This document shows positions 42,611 to 51,357 of a stretch of 64,000 nt of DNA, piece after piece. Source of the DNA: an uncultured Acidobacteriota bacterium (GTDB lineage: Bacteria; Acidobacteriota; Terriglobia; Bryobacterales; Bryobacteraceae); NCBI GenBank assembly GCA_902825945.1, contig CADECY010000011.1, positions 68,132 to 132,131 of the forward strand. The letters run 5' to 3'. The position numbers and the translations under genes were made by a program. The notes under the pieces were generated by a model. It searched no databases. It had not been told where the DNA came from and saw nothing but the letters and a program-made list of their open reading frames with translations. Numbering within the stretch: the stretch's first letter is position 1; each line of letters begins with the position of its first letter.

Positions 42611-44668
42611 TTAGTGGCCCAAGGTCTCCGAACGGCTGCCAGTGCGGGTTGCAATGGCGTCGTCGAGGATCAGTGCCAGATAGCCCATCGCGAGCCGCTG
42701 GGCTCCGAGGTCGCTGATGAAGGCGAACCCGTGTCCATACTGGAACTCGCACTGAGCGATCACATAGCCCTGGAAGCCGGCCGTCGCGGTAACCGCGCCA
42801 CCAGCCGACAGCGACCACACGAAGTGCTCACCACCGGTGATTGACGGCGAGGGGTACTTCAGGCAGACTTTGGAGTTGCCAATGTTGCCGTAGAAGTTCA
42901 CCGAGCAGGCGCCCGTCTGCAGCGAAGTGCCGAACGGATCCTTGCTGGTGTTGGCGATGGCAAGACCGGTGTCAAAACCAGCCTGGTTGGACACGAACGG
43001 GAACAGAATGTTCGTGCGGCAGGAATTGATGGTCAGCATCGTGCGGTTGACCGCGGTGTCGATGAAGCGCGGCAGCGGAGCGGACGTGGTGCCCGCGGTC
43101 GCGACCGTGCTCAACGGAGCCAACGCGCCGTTGGCCGAGGAGGTGCCGAGCGTCGGCAGGTTCGCGGCCGTATTCGGACGGTAGGCGATGATCACCGGGA
43201 TGTTCACCCGTTCGATCGTCGTCGTGTCCGCATTGACCACTTCCCACACCGCCTGACCGGTTCCGCCAACGATCGACACCAAGTTGATGCCACCGCCAGC
43301 GCCAGTCGGGTTCGCCCCGTTGCCCGGGAAGTTGAATGCGCCTGCGCCATTGGCGTCAGACGTGGTCAACGTCACCGTGCCCGTGCGAACGCCCGTGTTC
43401 AGGTTGCCGCCCTGCAGCGTGTTGATCGGTACCGTGTTCCGGACCCAGATCTGCAAGCCGTTCTGAACATTGGTGAACCGAGCGATCAGGCGAGTGCCGT
43501 GATCGGCCAGACCCAGCGCGCCATCCGACGTTCCCGTCGCCAGCGTGCCGTTCTGAAGCGTCGTGGGCCAGTTGCCAGTCGATGCCGACTTGTAGAAGCC
43601 GGTTTCCGTCTGGTAGATCGTGCCCAGGATGTCCTGTGCGTCGGTCGGCGTCGGGGACAGATGAGCAACCCGTGGATCGGGATCGCCCAGCGGCAGCCGG
43701 ATGCTGCGGCGACGGAAGACCGTCGGGAACCGCTCGGTGTAACGCAGGTTGAACGCGATCGAGTCGCACTTGGCGCCTTGCGCATTCAACGCCTTGGAGT
43801 TGTCACCGAAGAAGTCCGTGTTGGCCGATTCGCACTGCAAGCAGGTCTGCGGATCCACAACCGAGAAGTCCAACGAGGTCTGCGCGACCGCAACCGTCGG
43901 AGTCGGATTGGTGATCGGCAACGCGATCGGGCCGCCACCCAGGGGACCGGCGAACACACCGGACGCGCTGGTGGAAACCAGCATCGCCACGGAGGCCGTC
44001 GAACCCGCCGGAACACCCAACTGGCTGGCATTCACGCGCACATTGGTGATGCGGAGGATGCGCGAGGTCAGCGAGCCTGGGGGATCGAACGGAATACCTT
44101 GCCACAGCAGCGAGTTGTTACCCGCGCGGCGCGCCTGATAGACGTTGCCACGATAGGTCGGGTAGCTGGTGCCAGCATCGCTCAGCGTCGGAGCCGCGAC
44201 GTTGGGGTCGTAGGTTCCGATGCCGTTCGAGGTCGGCGAGCCGGCATGCGCGCCGCAAACACCCGCGATGACCGTTTGCAGGGTCGCCGGAGTGATCGAG
44301 TGCGGATACAGGCTGCCTTGGCCGCAGGGGCGCTGATTGGCCGGAGTCGGCTCATCAATGAAGAGCAGGGCTTCCGAGAATTCAATCAGGTTGCCGCCAG
44401 CGGTCAGAACACGGCTGGTGATGTTGATCGACGGCTGCGAGAAGAGTTGAATGTTCAACTGGGGCAGCGCGCGATTGGAAGCAACGGGGTTTCCGCCGTT
44501 GCAAGTAACAATGATGTCGCCCACGAGTTCGGCTACGCCTTCAGCGCGAATCGAGGGAGTACCCGCTGACTGCGCGACGCACGACAGCGGGCCGTTTTGA
44601 GCGAATGCCGATCCGGCGCCGAGCGCCAGGAAGGCAGCCGCTAGAAACGACTTGCGAAAATCAAGCAT
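42611..44668 (-). CDS. Secreted protein of unknown function, tandem family member B
   Basis: 685 residues from ATG 44668, with AAGGAG eight bases upstream; a TTG six codons earlier overlaps that ribosome site and is unlikely. Signal peptide to about residue 24 (FLAAAFLALGAGSAFAQ). Collinear with member A over its whole length but longer in the middle (TERFPTVFRRRSIRLP, GNLNTGVRTGTVTLTTSD, GGGINLVSIVGGTGQAVWEV). The same cysteine-bearing blocks are kept. It has tandem perfect -35 boxes, a long leader and a strong terminator, so it is probably well expressed. Function unknown; likely an exported structural or surface protein. Confidence 0.82.
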   Translation of the reverse strand: MLDFRKSFLAAAFLALGAGSAFAQNGPLSCVAQSAGTPSIRAEGVAELVGDIIVTCNGGNPVASNRALPQLNIQLFSQPSINITSRVLTAGGNLIEFSEALLFIDEPTPANQRPCGQGSLYPHSITPATLQTVIAGVCGAHAGSPTSNGIGTYDPNVAAPTLSDAGTSYPTYRGNVYQARRAGNNSLLWQGIPFDPPGSLTSRILRITNVRVNASQLGVPAGSTASVAMLVSTSASGVFAGPLGGGPIALPITNPTPTVAVAQTSLDFSVVDPQTCLQCESANTDFFGDNSKALNAQGAKCDSIAFNLRYTERFPTVFRRRSIRLPLGDPDPRVAHLSPTPTDAQDILGTIYQTETGFYKSASTGNWPTTLQNGTLATGTSDGALGLADHGTRLIARFTNVQNGLQIWVRNTVPINTLQGGNLNTGVRTGTVTLTTSDANGAGAFNFPGNGANPTGAGGGINLVSIVGGTGQAVWEVVNADTTTIERVNIPVIIAYRPNTAANLPTLGTSSANGALAPLSTVATAGTTSAPLPRFIDTAVNRTMLTINSCRTNILFPFVSNQAGFDTGLAIANTSKDPFGTSLQTGACSVNFYGNIGNSKVCLKYPSPSITGGEHFVWSLSAGGAVTATAGFQGYVIAQCEFQYGHGFAFISDLGAQRLAMGYLALILDDAIATRTGSRSETLGH

Positions 44669-44953
44669 TTCCTTCTCCTTGTGCAATTTGGAAATCAGAA
44701 TTGTGGAAAGTCTCTATCAACCTGAGCCTCAAAATCCCGTTCTACCGAAAGGTTTCGAGACGTGACGGCATCCCTCGGGGAGAGTCGTGGCACCGGTAGG
44801 TGTTCTCTCATTCTCTCTAGATTGCCGCCTGTTGATCATCTGCACCTGCGAACTCAACTTTTTGTTTTTGTTTTCGTTCTGTCTTGTTTTGTGCTCTCGG
44901 GATTCATTCTGGATGAATGCCAAAAGGGGTATAGATACACCCGGTCACATCAA
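44669..44953 (-). promoter_or_regulatory. Long 5' leader of family member B
   Basis: About 280 bases between the nearest promoter and the ATG hold no gene. The leader is A/T-richer than the rest of the window and can fold: CCGT (44737-44740) pairs with ACGG (44765-44768) around an inner CGAA/TTCG stem at 44746-44757. I could not match it to a known riboswitch class. Confidence 0.4.
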
Positions 44954-44982
44954 TTTTTACACCGAGCCGCGCGAGTTGTCAA
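44954..44982 (-). promoter_or_regulatory. Proximal sigma-70 promoter of member B
   Basis: Minus strand: TTGACA at 44982-44977, 17-base spacer, TAAAAA at 44959-44954. The -35 box is perfect and the spacing ideal. Transcription would begin near 44947. Confidence 0.6.
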
Positions 44983-45059
44983 GAGAAAACCTTCCGCCTT
45001 CACGGGCGAACGGAGCCTCGATACGCGCGCAGACCAGTCCCTGATGGTACCAGAGTTCG

Positions 45060-45089
45060 ATTAGACCATCCGGCACAAGGCGTTGTCAA
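45060..45089 (-). promoter_or_regulatory. Distal sigma-70 promoter of member B
   Basis: Minus strand: TTGACA at 45089-45084, 18-base spacer, TCTAAT at 45065-45060. A second perfect -35 box in the same intergenic region, pointing the same way as the proximal one. Confidence 0.5.
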
Positions 45090-45133
45090 CCTCGTGGCCC
45101 ATTTTTTTCTTGAAACGGTGCCGGACCGTTCCA

Positions 45134-48100
45134 TTATTGGATGGACACCACAACGGCCTTGGTCTGGCGTCCGGCCTGTTCGAGAGTGACTGGCAGGTCC
45201 GTGCCCGGCGGAAAGTCACCTGGAATCTGGAGGTTGAATTGAATCAGCCCTGGAAAGCCCGGCACCGCCCCCGCATAGAATACAGGGACCGAACGGCCAT
45301 TGATCGTCGCGGTTGCAGGCGTTTGCAACACTTGCTGATTCCCTTGTGAGCGCAGGGGACCGAAGCCGGTGCCCGCAAGTACCAGTGCTTGCCCGCGTGG
45401 TGCCGGATTCAACGGTCCGTTGGCGCTGCCGTCCTGATTGGTGGCCACCGCGTGACTACCGTCTGTCGTAAACAACGCGGGAGACACCGGCTCGAGCTGA
45501 ATCGTACGTTCCGCCGCTCCGTAAACAGAGGCGACCCGCACCACGTGTGCGCCGGGTTCGATTTCCAGCGGCACCCGGAAGGCGATCCGGAAAGCTTCCG
45601 CGGAAGTGATCGCGGCTGCTTCTCCGTCGATTGTCACCTCGGCTTTGCCACCTTGGGCCAAGCCTGTGCCCAGGATATTGGCCAGAACGCCCGGAGAGAG
45701 TTCCGGCAGTTGGCTGGCGGCGTTGACGACCGTGTCCGAGGCGAACGAGACTTCGAGCGGGGCGACCAGCCAGGAACCACCCGCGCGCGACAACTGGAAC
45801 GCGGGTGCCGACGCGGGGTCAATCACCGAGCGCGACGGCGTGGGGCCGGTCTCGCTGAAAAGGACGGGCCTGGTGCCCGAGATCTCGACTTGGTAGCCCG
45901 ACAGCGCTCCATCACAGTAGCGAAGCAAGTGCGTCGTGGGCTCGGTTGCGGGCGCGGTTCCCGAGAATGGTTGTCCGGGCCATTGCGCGGTGAGCCCGCA
46001 CCGACCGGCTCGCGACGACGCATCGAGGGCGCCAGCGGCGGAAACCAGCAGGAAGCCGGCGTTCGAGGGCGTCTGGATCGCAAAGCGGATCGCGGCCGTC
46101 ACCACGCCGTTGACCGGGGTCCCTTGTACCGCGAATCCGCCCGCGTATTCGTCGAGGATCGTCTTCCCGAACGCAGGCAATGGATCGTGGATCAGGATCT
46201 GTCCTCCCGGCCCGACGCCGATCGCCGCCACGAAATGCGAGCCCAACATGGTGTTTCCCGCAGTCATCGAAAGGGCGAGCAGGACCGGGGATCCGGCGGC
46301 GAGAGCATCCCGGATGCTGTTCGGTTCGGGTTGAATCGCCACCGGTTCGAAGCCGCCGCCGGTAAAGGCAGGGAGCCGCCAAGGGTTCACGTTGTTCGGC
46401 GAGATGCCAGGAGGGGCGATGAAGCCGTCGCACACGCGTTCACCACGCGGATCCGCCGCGCAGAGATCCTTCAGGAACGTATTCAACAGCACGGGATCGG
46501 CCAGACCATTGATCGATCCCGCCTGGGTCGTATTCTGGAGGTGCCGGATGATCGCAGCGCTCGCGGTCAGAAGCGCACCGTCGCGTCCGATCGTCGACGG
46601 CTCGTTTCCGAGCTTGGTGTCGCCGCTTTGTGTGAACTTGGGGAAATTGGCAAACGAACCCGGCGCCGAACGAGCAGTGAAGGTCACCACCTGCCGGCCA
46701 GCCTCGGCGGTTGCCAGGGCCGGAGCCTCGCTGAGACCGAGCCGCAGGAATGCCTGTGCCTCGCCCCGCGAGTCGGTCAACGCCGAAGGCTCCTCGATCG
46801 CGGCGCCGGGCGAAGGATTGAACCGGACTGGAATCCGAGCCAACGGACTCCCGTTTTCATCCCGCACCACGATTCGAAGCGGCAGCGGGAGGCGCGCACC
46901 CGGGTAGCCGGTCTGAAGGTCGCCGCGCAGCTTGGTAATCCGAGCCAGTGTTTCCGACGACGATTGAATCACATAGGAACCAACGGCGATCGAGTTGCCG
47001 TTGGTGTCGGCCGCGCGCAGGTTCACCAGGCCGGACTCGGCCCGGGCGGGGACCACGGCCTCCCAAGCGTACGCGCCGCTTTCGGTCGACACGACGAAAT
47101 CCGGCTGATTGCCCACCGTGATGCGCAGAGTCGCGCCTTGCGAGAATCCGCCCGCGGCGACCCGCACACGCCCACCCGCGGCAACAGTCGAAGGCGTGGC
47201 CGAAATCTGCGGGCGGCGTGACTTTTCCTCCACCAGCACCTCGGTCTCGCCGGCCGCGTAGGAGACGGTTCCTCCCTCGAAGTCCTGCCGGCGGCGCCCG
47301 GAGAGGGCCACCTCCTCGCCGGTGGGAAGGCCCAGCGATCCCGCCGGTCCGCCTGAAGCGTTGTACTTGGCGAGAACCACCCCGCTCACGAAAAAGACCC
47401 GGTTCAGCAACGATCCGCTTTGATGAGCGAAGTAGGTGCCGCCCGTGAATGGCTGTGACAGACCGAGCGTGGCGGCAAACGTGAGCGAATTCGCCGGAAC
47501 TCCGGCGGGCAGCCGGGCGGGCGAATTCTCATAGCCCTGCGCCGCCCAGCGCCCGAGGACCGGCGCCGTGACCAAGTAGACAGGGTCACCCGCTAGGGCC
47601 CCGCCTTCGAACAACTGCCGTCCGCCAGCCGTCTGGTCGGCCGTGGGATATCCGAGCGTTCCTCCCGGGCCGGCCAAGGAGTCGTATCGCGCGAGGATCG
47701 CGCCACTCACAACAAAGGCGTTGGCCGCTGAATCAGGCTTGGCGAGGAGAAAAGGAGTCGTTCCGTCGACGCCAACGGCTTCCTGGACGTACCCGGTTCC
47801 GGTTCGAACGACCGGGGAAGGTCCAGGCAGGCGCAGGTTCAGCCGGGCACGCGTGACGGCATCGAGAAACGACTGCTGGATCGCGGAGGTTGGCGCGCCT
47901 TCGCCGATCTGGCAGCAAGGAGCGCTCACGAAGAATGTCACCACGCGGCTGCTCTTGCCTTCGCTCACGGCGGTGATGCTGGCGCTGCCTCCGCCCACCG
48001 CCCGGATCGTGGCCGCCGCGCCGTTGGGCTCGACCGCGAGAATCCGGTTGTTGGAAGAAAGCCACGTGATCGGGCGGCCCTCGAGTGCGGCACCGTTGCC

Positions 48101-49027
48101 CGCGAAAGTGGAGGCTTCGAGCCGCACCGTCTCACCGAGATTCAGGCGAGCGGTCGGGGTTCCCACCGCGACCACGACGGTTGAAACCGGCAGCCGCAGG
48201 GTCGCGGTGGAACTGCCGTTGACATAGTCGATCGCGCCGCCCTCGAAGTTCTGGCGGCGAAGGTCACCCGAAACGATCACCGGATCGCTGGTGGGAAAGC
48301 CCAGAAATCCGCTGTGACCGCCCTGTTGCAGGTAAAGATCCCACACCGGCGGCTGGACCACCACGAGCCGGCCCGTCAAGGCTCCGGCGGTGTAGGTGAA
48401 CATCCCGCCGCGCTGGAATCGCTGGAGCGTACCCGTGACGCCGGTACCCGCGCCCGAAGTCACCGTCTCTTCGGGCCCCGAGGCCGCGCCGAGGCGATTG
48501 ATGCCGTCGAGCAGCCGGTAGCGGCTAAAGAAAGGATCGCGGACCGCGAAGTTCGTCCCGTCGAGCGTTGTCGTGTTGAACGCATAGACGAACAGGTAGT
48601 AGTTCTTGTCGAAGATCTGGAACTTGCACGAGTTGCCGTCCGTGAACGTGTTGGGGCAGGTCAGCGTGTCCACCACCGGGTAGCCCGCCGTGTTCGGGCC
48701 GACGCTCGTGTAGTAGGCGTACATTTCCGGCCACACTTGGAACACCGAGTTCACGCCTTCGGCCACGTTGTCGCTCGTGTTGGCGCGGACGAGCGCGTAG
48801 CGGACTCCGGCGGTGCGCGCCTGATCGTAGAACTCCTGAATCAGCCCGGTCGTTCCGAACCGGCGCACATCGTTGACCGGGGTCGAGGTGTTGATGTGGA
48901 AGTTGTTGCGGAAGTACGCTTGCCGGAAGGCGTCCCGGATGATCTGGCTGACCGGGCCGGAGCCGGGCTCCTGAGCGAATACCGGAGACAGAAGGACGGT
49001 CAGGAGGAATAGGGTACGGCGCGCCAT
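45134..49027 (-). CDS. Giant secreted protein with LGFP repeats, degenerate C39-like domain and Solibacter C-terminal domain
   Basis: 1297 residues, signal peptide 1-18. LGFP-type repeats bind cell walls in other families: GFLGFPTSDPVIVSG with RRQNFEGGAIDY at about 235-265, a second around GTLGYPTADQ, a third GSLGLPTGEE with RRQDFEGGTVSY. Ig-like segments follow. Residues 825-1040 look like a C39-type papain-fold domain (FPKFTQSGDTKLG, SHFVAAIGVGPGGQILIHDPLP), but the expected nucleophile Cys is Ala (IGRDGALLTAS). The end (NAASQLPELSPGVLANILGTGLA to VTLEQAGRQTK) is a TIGR03437 domain. Probably a surface protein; enzymatically inactive by sequence. Confidence 0.83.
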   Translation of the reverse strand: MARRTLFLLTVLLSPVFAQEPGSGPVSQIIRDAFRQAYFRNNFHINTSTPVNDVRRFGTTGLIQEFYDQARTAGVRYALVRANTSDNVAEGVNSVFQVWPEMYAYYTSVGPNTAGYPVVDTLTCPNTFTDGNSCKFQIFDKNYYLFVYAFNTTTLDGTNFAVRDPFFSRYRLLDGINRLGAASGPEETVTSGAGTGVTGTLQRFQRGGMFTYTAGALTGRLVVVQPPVWDLYLQQGGHSGFLGFPTSDPVIVSGDLRRQNFEGGAIDYVNGSSTATLRLPVSTVVVAVGTPTARLNLGETVRLEASTFAGNGAALEGRPITWLSSNNRILAVEPNGAAATIRAVGGGSASITAVSEGKSSRVVTFFVSAPCCQIGEGAPTSAIQQSFLDAVTRARLNLRLPGPSPVVRTGTGYVQEAVGVDGTTPFLLAKPDSAANAFVVSGAILARYDSLAGPGGTLGYPTADQTAGGRQLFEGGALAGDPVYLVTAPVLGRWAAQGYENSPARLPAGVPANSLTFAATLGLSQPFTGGTYFAHQSGSLLNRVFFVSGVVLAKYNASGGPAGSLGLPTGEEVALSGRRRQDFEGGTVSYAAGETEVLVEEKSRRPQISATPSTVAAGGRVRVAAGGFSQGATLRITVGNQPDFVVSTESGAYAWEAVVPARAESGLVNLRAADTNGNSIAVGSYVIQSSSETLARITKLRGDLQTGYPGARLPLPLRIVVRDENGSPLARIPVRFNPSPGAAIEEPSALTDSRGEAQAFLRLGLSEAPALATAEAGRQVVTFTARSAPGSFANFPKFTQSGDTKLGNEPSTIGRDGALLTASAAIIRHLQNTTQAGSINGLADPVLLNTFLKDLCAADPRGERVCDGFIAPPGISPNNVNPWRLPAFTGGGFEPVAIQPEPNSIRDALAAGSPVLLALSMTAGNTMLGSHFVAAIGVGPGGQILIHDPLPAFGKTILDEYAGGFAVQGTPVNGVVTAAIRFAIQTPSNAGFLLVSAAGALDASSRAGRCGLTAQWPGQPFSGTAPATEPTTHLLRYCDGALSGYQVEISGTRPVLFSETGPTPSRSVIDPASAPAFQLSRAGGSWLVAPLEVSFASDTVVNAASQLPELSPGVLANILGTGLAQGGKAEVTIDGEAAAITSAEAFRIAFRVPLEIEPGAHVVRVASVYGAAERTIQLEPVSPALFTTDGSHAVATNQDGSANGPLNPAPRGQALVLAGTGFGPLRSQGNQQVLQTPATATINGRSVPVFYAGAVPGFPGLIQFNLQIPGDFPPGTDLPVTLEQAGRQTKAVVVSIQ

Positions 49028-49054
49028 CGAGGGATCGAACTATCTTAAGATAAC

Positions 49055-49092
49055 AACCCGCCCTGCCGCCCGGAGTTGCGGGAGGGCGGGTT
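49055..49092 (-). terminator. Terminator hairpin at the end of the type II secretion operon
   Basis: AACCCGCCCT (49055-49064) pairs with AGGGCGGGTT (49083-49092), a 10-bp stem seven bases past the secretin stop. The 18-base loop can pair further (CCGC/GCGG). A TTATCTTAAGATAG palindrome follows just downstream. Confidence 0.7.
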
Positions 49093-49098
49093 GGACGT

Positions 49099-51342
49099 CT
49101 ACTGGTCCTTCATGATCTTGGTGACGCGCCGCAAGCGGCTTCTCAGCTCTTCTGTGGCATCGACCATCTGATTGGTGTCGTAGATCACGCGCGGAGTCAT
49201 GAAGATCACCAGTTCGGTCCGTTCGCGGCTGTAGGAGCGCGATCCGAACGCGGATCCGACGATCGGGAGCCGGTGGAGGACGGGAATTCCGGCGGTCGAC
49301 ATCGTGCTCGACTCGTTGATGATGCCCGCGATCGCGATCGTGTCGCCATCCTGCACGGTCACCTGCGTGCTCACGTTGCGCTTGGAAAACGACGGCGACT
49401 GGATCGCTCCCGCGGCGGGCGGAATCGGCGCGCTCACTTCCTGATTGATGTAGAGCGTCACGATTCCGCTCGGATTCACCCTCGCGGTGATATTGAGCGT
49501 TACGCCGCTGTTGCGCGATTGGATCGAATTGGCGAACAGAGAGTTGCCTCCCTGCTGAACGCCGGTGACTGCCTGGGCGGTGAGCGTCGGGACTTCGGTC
49601 CCGACGTTGACCGACGCGGCGATGGAATCGGTGGCGATGACCGATGGCGAAGAAACCACCTTCGCGTGCCCTTCGGTTTCGGCGAGCGAAAGAAATCCGA
49701 GCAGTTCGCGGCTGGCACCCACGAGCGCGCCGGCGGAAAGAGCCACGCCCGCCGAGGAAAACGCCCCGAGCAGTTGACGGTCGCTTCCGGCCGCCCCCGT
49801 CTTGCGTTGTAGTGCGGCGGAAACACCGCTCGCGAACGCGCCGGTCATGTTCACCTCGTAGATCTTGGCATCGATCAGTATCTGGCGCGGCGGGATGTCC
49901 ACCTGCCGGATCAGCTTGAGGATCTGCTGATATTCCTGCGGCGTGCTCTGAATCAGGAGCGTGTTGTCGATAGGGTTCGGGATGATCCGGGGGATTCGCG
50001 GCATTTGTGCGTACTGGCCGCCGCTCAGGTATTGCCCCGTCTGGTCCTTCGCTCCGGGCTTGGAGGTTGCCGGTCCGCCCTGCTGCGGGGGCACCGCCCC
50101 CGTGCCGAACAGAGGGCCTTGTCCGGCGCCGGGAAATCCATAGCCGTATTGCGGCATGTAGTTGCCGAGCATTCCCGCTCCGCCGTAACCGATGTTCCCG
50201 CCACCCATCATTCCGGGATAGCCGCCCATCATGCCGCCACCGAATCCGCCACCGCCGAAGCCGCCGCCCATCATTCCAGGGTAGCCACCCATCATGCCGC
50301 CACCGCCGAAGCCTCCACCCATCATTCCCATCCCGCCCATCATGCCCATTCCACCCATCATTCCCATCCCGCCCATCATGCCCATGCCGCCACCATAACC
50401 GTACAGGCCCATGATCACCATGGCAAGGATTTCCGACCGGCTGTACTTGACGCGATAGACGTAGTTGTCGATTGAACCCGCGGTGACCTTCACTTCGGTG
50501 TCGAGCTTGGCAAGCCACTTCTCCACTTCCTCGAAAGCGGCGGGGCTGGGCGCGATTCCGATGATCGTATTGATGCGGTCGACCGGCAGGAACCGGACCT
50601 GATTCTTCTCCGTGAGAGAGATCGATTTGAGGATCTCTTCGAGCTCGGCCGCGATATCGGTGGGGCTGCCGTTCTTGACCTCGAACAAGCGGACCCGCTG
50701 GCGGGCGAGCGAATCGCTATCGAACAGCCCGATGATGTCGAGCACGCGGCGCACGTTGCGCCGACTGTCGAGCAGGAACAACAGGTTGGCGGGCGGATAG
50801 CTGATGATTTTGGCGCCTTCGCCCACGAATGGCTCGATCAGCTTGGCCAGTTCGGCGACGCTCGCGTATTTGAGAAACAGCAGATGCAGAATCGCCTGTT
50901 CGTCTTCCGGCAGATTGGTTTCCTGCGAAGGCTTGAGCAACCGGGTCGCGTTGCCGATCGGCACGATGCGATAGATATCACCGGTTTCGACCATCGCCGC
51001 GCCGTTGATGCGCAGCACGAGATCGAGCAGCGCTCGCGCGTCCATCGGCTTGGCTTCGCCGTAGGTATTGAGCGTGACGCTTCCCTTCACCGCCGGGTCG
51101 AGGATGTAGTTGATCTTGAGCACGCGGCACAGCGCGTCAATCACGTCGGTCAGCGAAGCGTTGTTGAGCGCGAGCGACCCAGTGGAGATCGTGGGTCCGG
51201 CGGACGCCGTCTGCTTGGGTGGAGGCGTCTGCTGCGGAGCGGGTTGTTGTTGAGCGGGAGCGGCGGGTGCCGCTTGCTGCGCGCCGGCGATTCCGGTCCA
51301 GATCAAAGTGAAACTGAGAAAAGCGGCGGTCGTTTGTCGCAT
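49099..51342 (-). CDS. gspD: Type II secretion secretin GspD with Met/Gly-rich insertion
   Basis: 747 residues forming the outer-membrane pore. Signal peptide 1-21, a Pro/Gln-rich stretch, N0 (about 55-130), N1 (150-208), N2 (215-285), N3 (292-480) and the secretin domain (about 495-735; VASPSVIATDSIAASVNVG-like segment VVSSPSVIATD, VTLNITARVNPSG, TELVIFMTPRVI). N3 is split by residues 314-408, a Met/Gly-rich low-complexity loop with four exact GMGMMG units. A normal secretin has a short loop there. Last gene of the operon; the terminator follows. Confidence 0.93.
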   Translation of the reverse strand: MRQTTAAFLSFTLIWTGIAGAQQAAPAAPAQQQPAPQQTPPPKQTASAGPTISTGSLALNNASLTDVIDALCRVLKINYILDPAVKGSVTLNTYGEAKPMDARALLDLVLRINGAAMVETGDIYRIVPIGNATRLLKPSQETNLPEDEQAILHLLFLKYASVAELAKLIEPFVGEGAKIISYPPANLLFLLDSRRNVRRVLDIIGLFDSDSLARQRVRLFEVKNGSPTDIAAELEEILKSISLTEKNQVRFLPVDRINTIIGIAPSPAAFEEVEKWLAKLDTEVKVTAGSIDNYVYRVKYSRSEILAMVIMGLYGYGGGMGMMGGMGMMGGMGMMGGMGMMGGGFGGGGMMGGYPGMMGGGFGGGGFGGGMMGGYPGMMGGGNIGYGGAGMLGNYMPQYGYGFPGAGQGPLFGTGAVPPQQGGPATSKPGAKDQTGQYLSGGQYAQMPRIPRIIPNPIDNTLLIQSTPQEYQQILKLIRQVDIPPRQILIDAKIYEVNMTGAFASGVSAALQRKTGAAGSDRQLLGAFSSAGVALSAGALVGASRELLGFLSLAETEGHAKVVSSPSVIATDSIAASVNVGTEVPTLTAQAVTGVQQGGNSLFANSIQSRNSGVTLNITARVNPSGIVTLYINQEVSAPIPPAAGAIQSPSFSKRNVSTQVTVQDGDTIAIAGIINESSTMSTAGIPVLHRLPIVGSAFGSRSYSRERTELVIFMTPRVIYDTNQMVDATEELRSRLRRVTKIMKDQ
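50317..50388 (-). repeat. Four 18-bp tandem repeats inside gspD
   Basis: Codons 319-342 of the secretin repeat the unit GMGMMG four times; the DNA unit is 18 bp with only small changes between copies. Slippage here would lengthen or shorten the loop without changing frame. Confidence 0.85.
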
Positions 51343-51357
51343 TCAGGCTCCGGTTGG

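Noticed and set aside
44700..44840. Leader before member B as a cyclic-di-GMP or cobalamin riboswitch
   Set aside because: I looked for the conserved core strings of these classes and did not find them; only simple hairpins are supported.
49041..49052. TATCTTAAGATA palindrome as an operator
   Set aside because: A perfect 12-base palindrome, but only one full copy is seen (a partial TTAAGATAG occurs near 39755), so no regulator site can be claimed.
49040..50518. Minus-strand frame rich in Asp/Gly/Trp/Asn repeats within gspD
   Set aside because: It is the same Met/Gly-codon repeat read one base out of register; the secretin frame is clearly the real one.
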